Of a stretch of 64,000 nucleotides of DNA, positions 48,220 to 59,000 are shown in pieces. The notes under the pieces were generated by a model, which was not told where the DNA came from, did not search any database, and saw only the letters and a program-made list of their open reading frames with translations. The stretch is from Talpa occidentalis (taxonomy: Eukaryota > Chordata > Mammalia > Eulipotyphla > Talpidae), in the NCBI RefSeq assembly GCF_014898055.3, contig NW_023601754.1:51453013-51517012 (forward strand), written 5' to 3'. Made by a program: the position numbers and the translations under genes. Positions within the stretch are counted from its first letter, which is position 1, and each line of letters starts with the position of its first letter.

Positions 48220-50160
48220 GCGTGTGTCCTGAGGCTGCCCTGGACAGGGTCTGCAGGGCCAGAGCTCCTGAGTTGCCAGGGTGGCCACAGCCAGGGCTCC
48301 TGGGAAGGGGTTCTGGGGGCCAGTGACTCAGGCTCCCAGGGCTGCAGGTTTCTGGGGTTCTCTGCAGCCAAACTGGGGGTGTTGGCCTGGGGGCCCAAGC
48401 AGCTCTGACCTGCTTCTCACCAACAGCAGGAGCTGCTGCCCCTGGGGTGGCTCCTGGACGTGGAGCCTCCAGGAGGCCTAGACCCGCCTGGCAAGTTCAC
48501 TGTGAGAGAGCCGCCGCGGGGGCGGCCCGCATGCCGGGTCACTCTCGGAGGGTGTGGCCGCCATGCTCCCCACATCCCCTCTCCGCTCTCTGGCTGAAAT
48601 GGGGCAGGGTGGTTTCCAGTCAGTTTGGGCCTCGGTGTGGCCTCAGGCACCCTGGCCACACTGGGGTCCGCGCTCGGAGCAGTCTTTGGGACTCTGGGAT
48701 GCCCTAGGTTGTGGCCGTCTTGGTGCCGACTTTGAGGGTGGGCAGCTTTGGGGTGGCATCCAGCCACCGGTGGTTTCCTTGCTTTCCTCGGAGCAGGCAG
48801 GAAGCGGCCTGAGATTCGAGGACAGAGCCGCCCCAGGGGCAGTGGGGTGAGCAGGACTGGGCGCTTCAGGTGGGGAGAGGAGGGGCTGGCTGCCCACCCC
48901 CACCCCTCAGCGCCTGCTTCTGGGAGCCCGAGGGCCACAGCTGGCAGGCACAGGCTGGGGGCTGCGCCAGGTGGGAGGCTGGGAGCTCGGGCTGTCCCCT
49001 GGGCGGTGACCTCCCTAGCTGGGGAGGGTGGAGCCTCACCACGGGTCATCTCCCAAGCTAAGCATGCAGACCAGCAGGCAAGGCCAGCGCATCAGGCTGC
49101 CCCACCACCTGGGGTCATCTGCTCCCCCTGACCAGTTCCCCATCCCCAGCGGACGCCTGCGTGTGCTGGTAGCTCCCAGGCAGCTCCCAGGCCCGTGTCC
49201 CTCCTGAAACCGGCAGAGGGATTCGGGCTCAGTTGGCCTCGGGCCCTGAAGAAGCTAAAGAAGAACAGCTTCTCCAGCCGAAGGGACCCGCGGCGCCACC
49301 CCCCACCCCCGAGGATCAGGACCTGCGTGTGATTGTTCCAGGCAGACAACCCCCCCCACCCCGAAAAGTAGCCAGCGGTGCTGCGGTCACTTTGCAAATC
49401 CTTGAGTGGCTGAAGGGTTACTTTTGAGTTCTAAGCTGTACTTTAAGTCAGCAACAGAAGCCGTGAGGAGGGCGCAGACCAGAAGGTCCCACTCCGCAGG
49501 CCAGGCCGTGCTGGGGGGCCTGTTCCTGTCCCTGGGCCGCCGCTGCCTGCCAGCAGTGACCTGGCCACCTGGTTCAGACCCGAACCTGCTGGGCCACAGG
49601 AATAGCTCTGCTGCGGCAGCCCAGACACCGGTCCAGGCTCATGGTCGCCAGGGAGCCTGCCTGTACCGCAGGCTGCAGACCACCCCTGGCCCAGCGGCCT
49701 GCAGGCTGGTGGCCCCTCTGGGTGGCTTCGGGACCAGCAGTCTTCACCTTGGACTTGAGGACACGCAGCAGAGAAGGTGGGGTGGTAGCCATCATGCTGG
49801 GGCGCCAGTATGTGCCCCCTCTTCTGGCAGGGCCATGTCACTGGGCCCACAAATGGGCCGAAGGCACCCTGACTCTTTCAGTGGCCATGCTGGACACAGG
49901 GACACAGAAGAGCCGGCGCTGTCCTCCTGCAGGGTCCCGGGGGCGGCTCCAGGGCTGGTCCAGTCCTGGTGGTGGGCACTGCCCACCACGCCCCGGCTGT
50001 CCTCCGCCCGACACGTCCAGAAGGCCGTCCCAGGAGCACTGCACGCCCGGCGCCCCCGCCCAGGAAAGCGCGCTCCGGGAGGACCTCGGGCCCAAGCCGA
50101 GCCCCCGGCCTCCTTCCCCCACCCGGCGGCGCGGGCCCGGCACGGCGGGGTCACGGAGGG
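48220..50160. other. RASSF7 to MIR210 intergenic DNA
   Basis: No protein gene or clear transposon recognised. The MIR210 host lncRNA of other mammals would extend through this stretch on the minus strand, but I cannot define its exons from sequence alone. Confidence 0.45.
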
Positions 50161-50166
50161 GCCGGG

Positions 50167-50275
50167 GCGTCGCGCTGCCCAGGGACAGGTCAGCCGCTGT
50201 CACACGCACAGTGGGTCCGGAGCAGCGCAGTGTGCGGTGGGCAGGGGCTGCCCTGCGCCCGGAGGGCCCGGCGGG
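50167..50275 (-). ncRNA. MIR210: miR-210 precursor
   Basis: The minus strand contains the full mature miR-210-3p, CTGTGCGTGTGACAGCGGCT plus GA, at 50211-50190. The 5p arm lies at 50249-50228 (AGCCCCTGCCCACCGCACAC plus TG). They are separated by a loop containing CGCTGCTCCGGACCCA. The arms pair as a hairpin, and the flanks (TGGGCAGCGCGAC on the 3' side) match the human precursor as I recall it. miR-210 is the main hypoxia-induced microRNA and represses mitochondrial iron-sulfur assembly genes such as ISCU. Its position between RASSF7 and PHRF1, minus strand, matches human. Precursor ends are approximate. Confidence 0.96.
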
Positions 50276-50439
50276 CGGGCGGAGGGTCGTCCCCGGCCCG
50301 GCCCCCTCCCTCGGCTCCCGCCGGCGCGCCCGCGCCCCGCCGCCCCGGCCCGGCCCGCACCCCGCCGCCGGGGGGGAGGGCGGGGCGCGCCCCCGCCCGC
50401 CGGCCGCGACCCCCCGCGCGTCACCTGCGGCCGCGCCCG

Positions 50440-51000
50440 CGCTCCGCCCAACTTCGGCGGCGGCCGAGCCCCGCACCGCGGCCCCGCCGGGCCCCGCCGG
50501 CCCGTATGCAAATCGCGGGGCCCGGCAGCCAATGACGGGCCGGCCCGGGCCCGCCCCGCCGCGCCGCAGCCAGTGGGCGCGAGGGGAGCGCCGAGGCCCC
50601 GCCCCCCGCCGCGCGGGCCCGGGCGGGCGCGGCCGGCGCGTTCCTTTCCGCACGTCGGCCTCGGGGCGGGGCCGCCACCTGCCGCGCGGGCGGGCGGGCC
50701 GGGCGGGGCGGGCCGGGGGGCGGGCGCGGGCCGGGGGGCGGCGGGCGGCGGGCGGCGTCCCCCGCGGGCCGCGGCGCGTGGTACGGCCCGCGGCGCTCCC
50801 CGGCCCGCGCGGTGGAACGGCCCGGGTCCCCGGGGCTGGCGGGGAGCGGCCCGGGCGCCGTGGAGCCGCCGGCGCCGAGGCCCTTCGGGGACCGGGCGAG
50901 CGCCGGCCCGGCTCGGAGGAGGCGGCCGCGCGGCGGAGCGCCGGGCGGAGTTTTCAGACGCGGGGGGGGGGGGCTGGGCTCCGCCCCTTCGCCCCGCCCC
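50440..51000 (-). promoter_or_regulatory. MIR210 host CpG-island promoter with hypoxia-type element
   Basis: This CpG island lies upstream of miR-210 on its transcribed strand. On the minus strand GACGTGCGG at about 50656-50648 holds the HIF core RCGTG. On the plus strand a perfect octamer ATGCAAAT lies at 50506-50513 and a CCAAT at about 50530. HIF-driven transcription of miR-210 is established; that this exact site is the functional element is inferred. Confidence 0.6.
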
Positions 51001-52900
51001 CCGCGGCGCGCTCGGTCGTGGGTGGTCCCCACCCGTGGGCGCCTCCGGGGCGGGGGGACCCCCAGCTCCCGCGGCCCTTCACCCCTCCAGCCCTTCCCAG
51101 CCTGGTCACCTCCGCCCTCGGCTCGGGAGCGGGGAGGCGGGCTGTGACCTGCGGGGGGCCGGCCGGGGGCTGGCTCCCTCTCCCGGGAGTCACGCGGGGG
51201 GGGGGGGGGGGCGGGCAGCGAGGCCTGGGCCCTGGGGGGCCTCAGCCCTGGGAGTCTGAGACCCTGGGGCGGCCACCCCTTCGGGACGGGACACACGTGG
51301 AGGTGGGCAGTTTGGCCAAGAAGTCTGGGGTGAGGGGACAGGGAGCGACTGGATCTCAGGGCCACTCCGCCAGGCGCTACAGCCCCCCTGGTGCCCCAAT
51401 CCTGAGGTTCTAGACGCTCCCCTATGGCCCTGTGTGGTGAGTTGAATGGTGGCCCCTCCAAAAGCATGTCCTGTCCTAACGGCTAGCCCGTGGCTGCAGC
51501 CTGGCACAGGGTCTTCGTAGGTGTGGCTGAGTGAAGGACATGGAGCTGAGGTCATCCCAGATGCCTGGGGACTGTGACCCCAAGAGGAGTGTCCTCATGC
51601 GAGACAGACGCAGCGAGGAGGCCTCTTTAGCATAGGTGGGGACTGGGGAGGGTGGCCACTGGCCTGGGAATGCGGGTGCCAGGCTCCACCCTCAGCAGTG
51701 TGGCAGCAGTGGTGAGCTGAGGCCTGCTGGGCTGTGGGGGGTGTCCAGTTTTCAGTCTCCCCATTTGCGGCCGCTTATTCTGGCAGCCTCAAGAAGCTCC
51801 TGCACCCACTTTCCAAGCTGGGGGAGTGCCACTTGCCCCTGTCTGTCCCCCCCACTCTGGGGGGGGAGGGGGAGCAGGACCCAGGGAGCTCCCAGGCCAG
51901 CCCACCCTGGGATCCCCACCAGGACATGGGTGCAGCTCTGATCCATGTGGGCAGGCCACATGTGTGTCCTGTGTGGCGCTAGCACTGGGGAGGTGGCAGC
52001 TAGGTGGCCAGCAGGTGTGCAGGGGAGGGGACAGGCTGGGGGCGCCCCTTGCCTGCAGGGGGGTTGACAGTGAGGGCAAGGACCATCTGTGCTGTCTGCA
52101 CCCCGTCCAGAGACTCTGGACGCCTCCCTGGGGATGTGTCTTGCAGCTGACCCAGGCCGGCCTGGCTGGGCAGGCTGTACACTGCCCAGGATGCCTGCAG
52201 GGAGGTGTTCTTTGCAGCTCATTGACGCAACACTTTCCTCAGAGCAGCCTCGGGAGAAAGGGAGGGCCGGGCCCGCTCCACAGAGGCTCCGAGGTGGCCC
52301 TGAGCTGTTTGTCCACTCTACCCCAGGAGGGTTCCTTTGGGACCCTCTGCTGGGCGGCAGCAGCTCCTGCCCACACTGGACCCCCAGGCTGTCCCCCGGG
52401 TGGCCCATGAGCTCCCAGTGTTTTTACCAAGGCCCGGAGGCTGGGAGCCCAAGCACCAGGCGTGGTACTGCCCCAGGGGAGCTGGAAGCACGCGCCCCCC
52501 GCCCAGGCCCTCCATGCAGGGAGGGCGCCAGAAGCCCTGTCTCTCCGGCTGCGCCCAAGTTCCTTTCTTGCAAGTCTTCCCCGGGCTCTTAGCACTGTCC
52601 TCCCGCCCGCAGGGCCCCTCACTGCCCAGCCTGGCCTGAAGGGCGCCCTCCCAGGCTCCGGAGCCCCTCCTGGGCCTGGTGGCCTTGGTCCTCTGCTGTC
52701 CCCCAGCCCCTGCGCGAGAGCCGGCTGTGGCACGTCCACTTGGCCTCTGCCGGACGCCGGCCTCCAGCAGCCCCGGCGCGGCTCCCCCGGGATGCCCAAG
52801 CCCAGCCTCCCGGCTCCTCCCTGGGCAGGGCGCCCACCTTCCGGTTCCACCTTCCTCCTTTTCACCCCGCACTTCACTTTCAACCTCGGCGACCCCTAGT
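51000..52900. other. MIR210 to PHRF1 intergenic DNA
   Basis: GC-rich DNA without a supported coding exon or recognisable transposon, other than the poly-G run. Open frames here lack conserved motifs. Confidence 0.5.
51196..51211 (+). repeat. Poly-G run
   Basis: An uninterrupted run of about 16 G between the MIR210 and PHRF1 islands. Its length should be treated as approximate. Confidence 0.7.
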
Positions 52901-54340
52901 CCCCGAAATCTCCAGGCGCTGATCCGTCCCCGCGGCCGCGCGTCCTCCCTGCCCCGGCGCCCCGGCCCGCCCGCCGGCGACCACCGTCCCGCGCCGTCCG
53001 CAGGCGCCTGTGCCCGGGCCCGCCCCGCGGCTCGCGGCCCCGCGGGTGTCCAGGGGGCGGCCCGCGCGAGCCCCTGCCCCGCGGGCCGTGTTCAGCGCGG
53101 CGCGAGCCGGCCCGTGCCGCGCCCGCCCCGTCCCTGCCGCGCGCCCCGCGGGCTCTGCCCCGACGCGCGGGACGCGGGGGGGCGGGCTCCATCGCAGCCG
53201 GCCCGTAGCGAGCGGGGGCGCAGAGCGGCCGGTCCCCAGGCGCGCAAGGCCGTCCGCGCCCGGACCCCAGCGGCCGCAGCGCGGGGAGCGCGGAACCCCG
53301 AGAGCGCCGGGCCCGGGAGGCGCGAGGCGGGGCCCCTCCGCGGGCGGGGCGGGGCGGGGCGGGGCCTCCGGGGCGGGGCCGGCGCGGGCGGGGCCCAGGT
53401 GTGCGCAGCCGCTCCCCTCGCCTCGGGCCCTGGGCCGGGCGCTACCAAGCGCCCGGAGGGGGAGCGCGGCCCGGAGCGGCCCACTGGCGGGGCCCCAGGC
53501 GCCGCGCCTCCTCCCGGGGCGCCGGCCTGGCTGGCGGGGGGCTGCGCGCAGCGGCGTCTCCAGAGCTCGCGGCCCGGGCCGCGGGCGGCGGCGGCCTCGT
53601 CCGCGGCGCGCCGGCCCCCCCGTGCCGGTGGTCTCGCCCGCGAGGGGCGGGCCGCGGGCGCCGGAAGCCGCCCGAGCCCTTCCGGGTCGCGAGCGCGCGG
53701 CCGAGGCGGCGGCGGCGGGCCCGGCGGAGCGGGCGCTCGGCCGGCGGCGGCGCGGCGCGGCGGGGCGGGGCGCGGCCGGCGGCGCGCGAGCTTCCCGGGT
53801 ACGTGCGGGGCCGCGGCGGCCGCGGGGTCCCTGCGGCGGGGCCGCCCGGGCGCCGCGCGCTTTGTGTGCGGCCGCGCGTCCGCGGCCTGCGCGCTTCCGG
53901 GCGGGCCCCGCCGGCCGCTCTCCCGGAGGCGGGGGCCGCCCCCCGCCCGCCCGCCCGCCCGCGTGGCCCGTGTCCGGCCGCTGGCCTGCGACGGCGGCGG
54001 GGCCCGCGCTGGGGCCGGGCGGCCCGGGCCGACGAGGGGGCGAGCGCGGCTCCCCGGCCCGCGGGCGGCCGTGGGGCCGAGGCCAGGGTGGCACCTGCCG
54101 GCCGCCTTGGCTCCGGGCGCGGCCGCGGAGGCCACCCTGGCCCGCGCCTCCGACGCCGGCTGCCGTTGGCTCTTCGGGGCCTTGGAGTCTGGCGGGAGGC
54201 CGGGCCTGGCCCGCTTGCCCGGCCGGCGCTGGACGCGCCTCTTCTGGCCGGGCGCGGTCGCCAGTGACCCCGCGACGCCCCTCCCGGCCCGGCGGCGGGA
54301 GCAGGTGCTGCGGTCCTGCGGCTCGAGCGCCGCGAAGCCG
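52900..54340 (+). promoter_or_regulatory. PHRF1: PHRF1 CpG-island promoter and probable exon 1
   Basis: A long CpG island lies about 2 kb upstream of the PHRF1 ATG exon. A good donor, CCCG then GGTACGTGC (GT at 53799), marks a plausible end of a non-coding first exon splicing to the acceptor at 55981. GC boxes are frequent (for example the GGGGC repeats at about 53345-53365). No TATA box is seen. Confidence 0.55.
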
Positions 54341-55981
54341 CTCTGACCCGCTCTGACGTGGCCCGGCGCCCTGCGGGGACGGCTTCCTGCGGGGCCGTGG
54401 GCAGCGGTGGGCATGGGCGGTCAGGGCAGGCCTGTCCACGTGCAGCTGCGCTCAGCTGTGGCTCCCGGCAGCTGGGCGCTCTTGGCAGGAAAGAGGGTGC
54501 TGGACACCCCTCACAGAGGCCTCTTTCCGGCCTTGCACAGGTGCGGTGAGCGAGCCCGGGCCCTTGCCCGGCTGCTGCCCGTGGGCACCTCGTGAGGTGA
54601 TGGCCCGGGAAGGGGCTGCTCAGCCCCACATTTCTGAGAGGGGCGGGGAGGCCACTGGGACCTGACGCAGGGACCCCAGAGGGTCAGTCTCTCTTCCCTG
54701 CTGGCACTTCTAGGCAGCCAGGCCTTGCCTGGCCTCACTGACCTCCATGGCCCAGCCCGTTGCAGTGGCTGCGATCTCTGTGCCGGGGGAGGAGCCCAGG
54801 GCCGGCTGCATGGGAGGGAGAGACCCCTTTGGGCGCAGTTGCGCCTGTCGGGCTGTGTCTCCTGGGCAGCCTCCAGGGTTGGGGTCTCCCGCTGGCTGCG
54901 GTGTCCCTGGAGGCGGGTTCACCACCCCTGCAGGGGCCACCTGGGGTGCAGCAGTGGGAGCAACACCAGCTGCCCCCTCGGTGCCCCCACCTGAGTGGTG
55001 CGGTTGCTCTGGGCGGTGCTGTCTGGGCTGCTAGGCACCCCCACAGGTAACCTCTCCTGAGGAACCCTGCTGGCTGCTGCTCACCTTGAGGTGGGGGTAC
55101 AGGCTCAGAGATGAACCCTCCTCAGTTTCACGAGGATTGGTGGTCCCCCAAAACCGCCTGTTTAGTGTGGGCCTCGCGGGCCAGGTCGTCAGGGTGTGGT
55201 GAGGGTCTGGCCCCCACCTCCCAGGGTGCCTACGAGACTGGCCTCGTGTGCCCCAGGAGAGCGGCCTGTGCAGGTCCAGGGATGAGGCCCAAGTTTGTGA
55301 GCCAGGTCCAGCCCCTGAGCCCCAGTTCTTGCTTTGCCCTTGTCCTGTGCGGCCCTCTTCCCTCTGGTATCTCTGAGCCAGGTGCTTCCTCTGTTGCACC
55401 CTGGGACTGGAGGTGAGTGGTGTGGGCAAAAGAGAACTTCTCATTTGGGGACCAAAGCTCAAGGGCCTGACATGGGGGGCCGTGGTTGTGTGCAAGGTCA
55501 CTCGTCATCTCTGTAGAGCGGGTAGGATGTGCCCCCAGACAGGGTGGAGCACAGAGTGGCACTTGGCAGTGAGAGGCCCCTGCGACCTGGCTGCCCCAGC
55601 ATCCTGCAGCTTGGCTCCGGGACCCCCGAGAGCAGGGGCCCTGCCTGTCACCAGGTCTTCTGTGGCCGCCCCTACACAGGAGCCGCTGTGTCCCTGGCAC
55701 CTGGAGCCCTTGGGGGGTTGAGCGCTGGTGCTCATGCCAGTGCCGGGTGCTGGTGACGCTGGCTGCGGTTCAGTAGGCTGTTTGCAGGCAAGGCCTGGCA
55801 CAGCGTCATGGCCCTGGGGGTGTCGTCCGTGGGCTCGGCTAGGCTCCGGCTGCAACTGCCCTGGGGGCCTCTGACGGCCTGGCCGGCCTGCAGGTGACGC
55901 CGCCAGGCTGTGCTGGGTGGGGGCTGGCGCCTGCAGTGAGTGGCTCCGCAGCCTGACATCTGGGGCCTTGGTTTCTTTCAG
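54341..55981 (+). other. PHRF1: PHRF1 intron before the ATG exon
   Basis: No exon of another gene and no clear repeat. The acceptor before the ATG exon is a good TTTCTTTCAG ending at 55981. Confidence 0.55.
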
Positions 55982-56003
55982 AGCCGAGCTTCCATGTCTA
56001 GCC

Positions 56004-59000
56004 ATGGATGACGACAGTCTGGATGAGCTTGACCGAAGCCCAGGGCCGGGTGGGCCCCCGCCACCCAGCCCAGCTGCCCTGGCTGGAGATGCCGGTGAGC
56101 GCGCAGGGCTGCTGGCGCGTCCGCCTTACGCCTCGTGCTCACTCGCGGGTGTCTGGAGAGGGATTTCTGCCTCCCGGCGGCAGCGGCGACCCCTTCCCGT
56201 CTTCACTGTACACGAGCGGTGGGAGGACGGGAGGGAGCCCTGCGGTCCCCAGCCCAGCCGCCTCACCCCGCGGCAGCCTTGCCCCGCCCGTGGTCACTGG
56301 CCTGCCCCCCTGTCCTCCAGGCGGCGGCTCTGAGGACGACTCAGAGGACGACTCGGGCAGCGACTGCAGCGCCGGCGAGGAGGAGGAGGAGGGCTCCCTG
56401 GACGGCAGATCTGGTGAGAGGCCTCCGGTGGGGCTTCAGGCGCCTGTCAGGAAGCGTCCTCTGCCTCCTGGCCGGTGGGGTGCGGACGGCGGGGAGATGC
56501 ACACCCATGAGCCCCTTTCTGGTGGGTCGCGCTTGGCTTGGAGTCCAGTGCGGTGACTCGGGTGACCAGGAAGTTCGGACAGCTGAGAGTGGGGGCAGCG
56601 GAGCTGGGTTGTGCCGGGCGCGTGCCCCCAGGCCCTCTGGCCAGACAGGGCGGCCCCTCCCCCGCTGCCCAGCGGGCCGTGTGTCTCGGGTGCGGGGCCC
56701 TCAGCACCACTCCTGCTTTGCCGTGGCGCCCTGCAGCTCCTTGCTCTTCTGACCGGGACGCCCAAAGCTGCCCGCCACCCGTGAGCTGCCCATTGGGCAC
56801 ACAGCCCCACACCGCCTCCTGCGCTTTTCCTCTCTCTTGGTCTCTGTCTGAAGCATGTCCTCAGGGCCCGCTGGGCCACTCTATCTGGCTGGCTGCGGGG
56901 AGCCCACCTGGCCACTGTGGGAGGTGCCGGCATCCCCGCTTTTCCAGGCTGTGGGGATCGGCCTCGGGGTGTCCAGAGCAGCCCTCGCTGTCCAGGGCGG
57001 GCTCCACACGGCGCACTGCCTCCCTGCAGGGCACCCACCCCGGAGGCGCTTGCCAGGGCAGCCCCTCTGGTTTCCCCAAGTCAGGAGCTCTGGGTGGGGC
57101 TTGGCGCTGGTTGGCAGTGGGCCTGGTCCTGCCACTCGTCCCAGCAGAGGCCTACGGGTGTGGGCAGAGCAGTGCCAGGGCAGGCGTGGCCACCCTGTGG
57201 CTGTGCGGGGTGTGTGGTGGGGGTGCTCCGTGGGCCTGGAGAAGCTGCCGAGACAGATGCGGGAGGGGCCTGGAGGTCGGGGCTTTGGTTGCGGTCTGCA
57301 GGGAGGGGGAAGGCCTGAGGACCCAGGGAGCTGACCAGATGGCCCTGCTCCTCCCACCTTGGCCTGGCCGGGGGCGGGGGCGGGGTCCTCATCTTGTGGC
57401 ATTTTTACTCCAGAGCTCTGAGGAAGGGTGGGGGTGGCTTTGGCTACCAATGGCCGCTGAATCGAGTTAGGTAGCCCGTTCTCCGCCTTTCTTTCCGTGC
57501 CTGCGCCTCTTGAATTCCCGGGAAGGACTGATCATGTGACTGGCACCTGCTCCTGCTCCCAGGGCCTCAGGGGCAGAAGTCAGCGTCACCCCATCTCTGT
57601 TTGTCCTGTCCCGAGTCTCATGGGCAACGGCAGCTTCGACCCACCCTGGTGTGTGCCCCAGGATGGCGGCGGGGCCTCGCCGGCCCTGCTGTAGGCCTGC
57701 CCGGTGCCCTCCTGCACATCGTGGTCCAACTGCGGCCCTCAAATACCTGCGGCCAGAGCCCACCAGACAGGCCGGGCCAGGGCGACACCCTTAGTCATGA
57801 GAGCAGGGTCCTGCCCACCATGAGCGCTTGGCAGGGCTGGGCCAGGCTGGGGCCTGTGGGGGCCCTGCCTGCATCCTGGAGGGGCGGTTTGGGAGGGAGT
57901 GGCCCCAGGGCCCCAGGGGCTCCAGAGCTTCCTGCTGCTTGGGCTGGGACTTCCTGGGTGTGTCAGAGGTGCCGGAGTCTGGCCCTGCTGGGGCTTCCGA
58001 GCGCTGGCTCCCCGCGTGCGAGGTCAGCCTGGCTCTTCTCCGAGGTTCCGAGGACGAGGGAGATGAGGAGGACGAGGAGGACGAAGCGGCGGAAGCTCCG
58101 GGTGGGCTGGACTCCGACGGTGCTTTCAGCTCTGACGATGACGCTGAGAGCTGCCCGATCTGCCTCAACGCCTTCCGGGGCCAGGCCGTGGGGACCCCCG
58201 AGACCTGCGCCCACCACTTCTGCCTGGACTGCATCCTGGAGTGGGCCAAGGTGGGCCCTGCCCCCTGGCCTGGCTGTGACCCGCGCGTGCCCAGGCCGCC
58301 CGCAGGCGTGGGGGGTCATGGACACATTGCTCTTGCAGAATGCCACCTCCTGCCCGGTGGACCGCGCCATCTTCAAGTGCGTTTGCATCCGTGCGCGGCC
58401 AGGCGGCCCTACCCTGAGGACAGTGAGTGGGGCAGTGGGGGGGCCAGACCCACGGGCCCTCACCTGGGGCCTGGTTTCCGATGGTGCCCGGGAGGCGTGC
58501 GCCCAGGGCTGGCCTCTGCTGTCCAGCGGGTGACAGTGCTATCCGTCTGCAGGTCCCAGTGGAGCGTACCGGGACCCCGGAGGGCCAGGAGGAGGACCCG
58601 ACTTTCTGCGGGACGTGTGGCCGGAGTGACCGCGAAGACCGCCTGCTGCTGTGTGATGGCTGTGACGCTGGGTGAGCAGGCCTCGGTCCCCGCTCTTCCT
58701 CAAGGCTCAGCCTCCTACCCTTGAGGCGGAGCCCTGGGCACCCGGGTGTGTCCCCTGGGCCTGAGTGGGCCCTGCCTGAGCACAGTGTCCAGGTTGGCCT
58801 CAGCCTGTGAGGAGCTGCCGCGTGGCCAGGCCCCCTTTCCGGGCCTTGCCCGTCCCTCACCCCAGAGCCCCATCCCAGCCTGGTGGTGGCCCGGTGTTGG
58901 CTCACCACGGCTGGCTTCCCGCAGGTACCACATGGAGTGCTTGCGCCCCCCTCTCCAGGAGGTGCCCGTGGACGAGTGGTTCTGCCCGGAGTGCGCTGCC

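Noticed and set aside
49406..51413. Overlapping ~600-codon frames over MIR210
   Set aside because: They cover the miR-210 hairpin and its CpG island, are low-complexity and have no protein-family features.
52679..54346. 555-codon open frame in the PHRF1 island, with 519-codon antisense partner
   Set aside because: Composition artefact of a CpG island. PHRF1 coding starts at 56004 with a matching human N-terminus.
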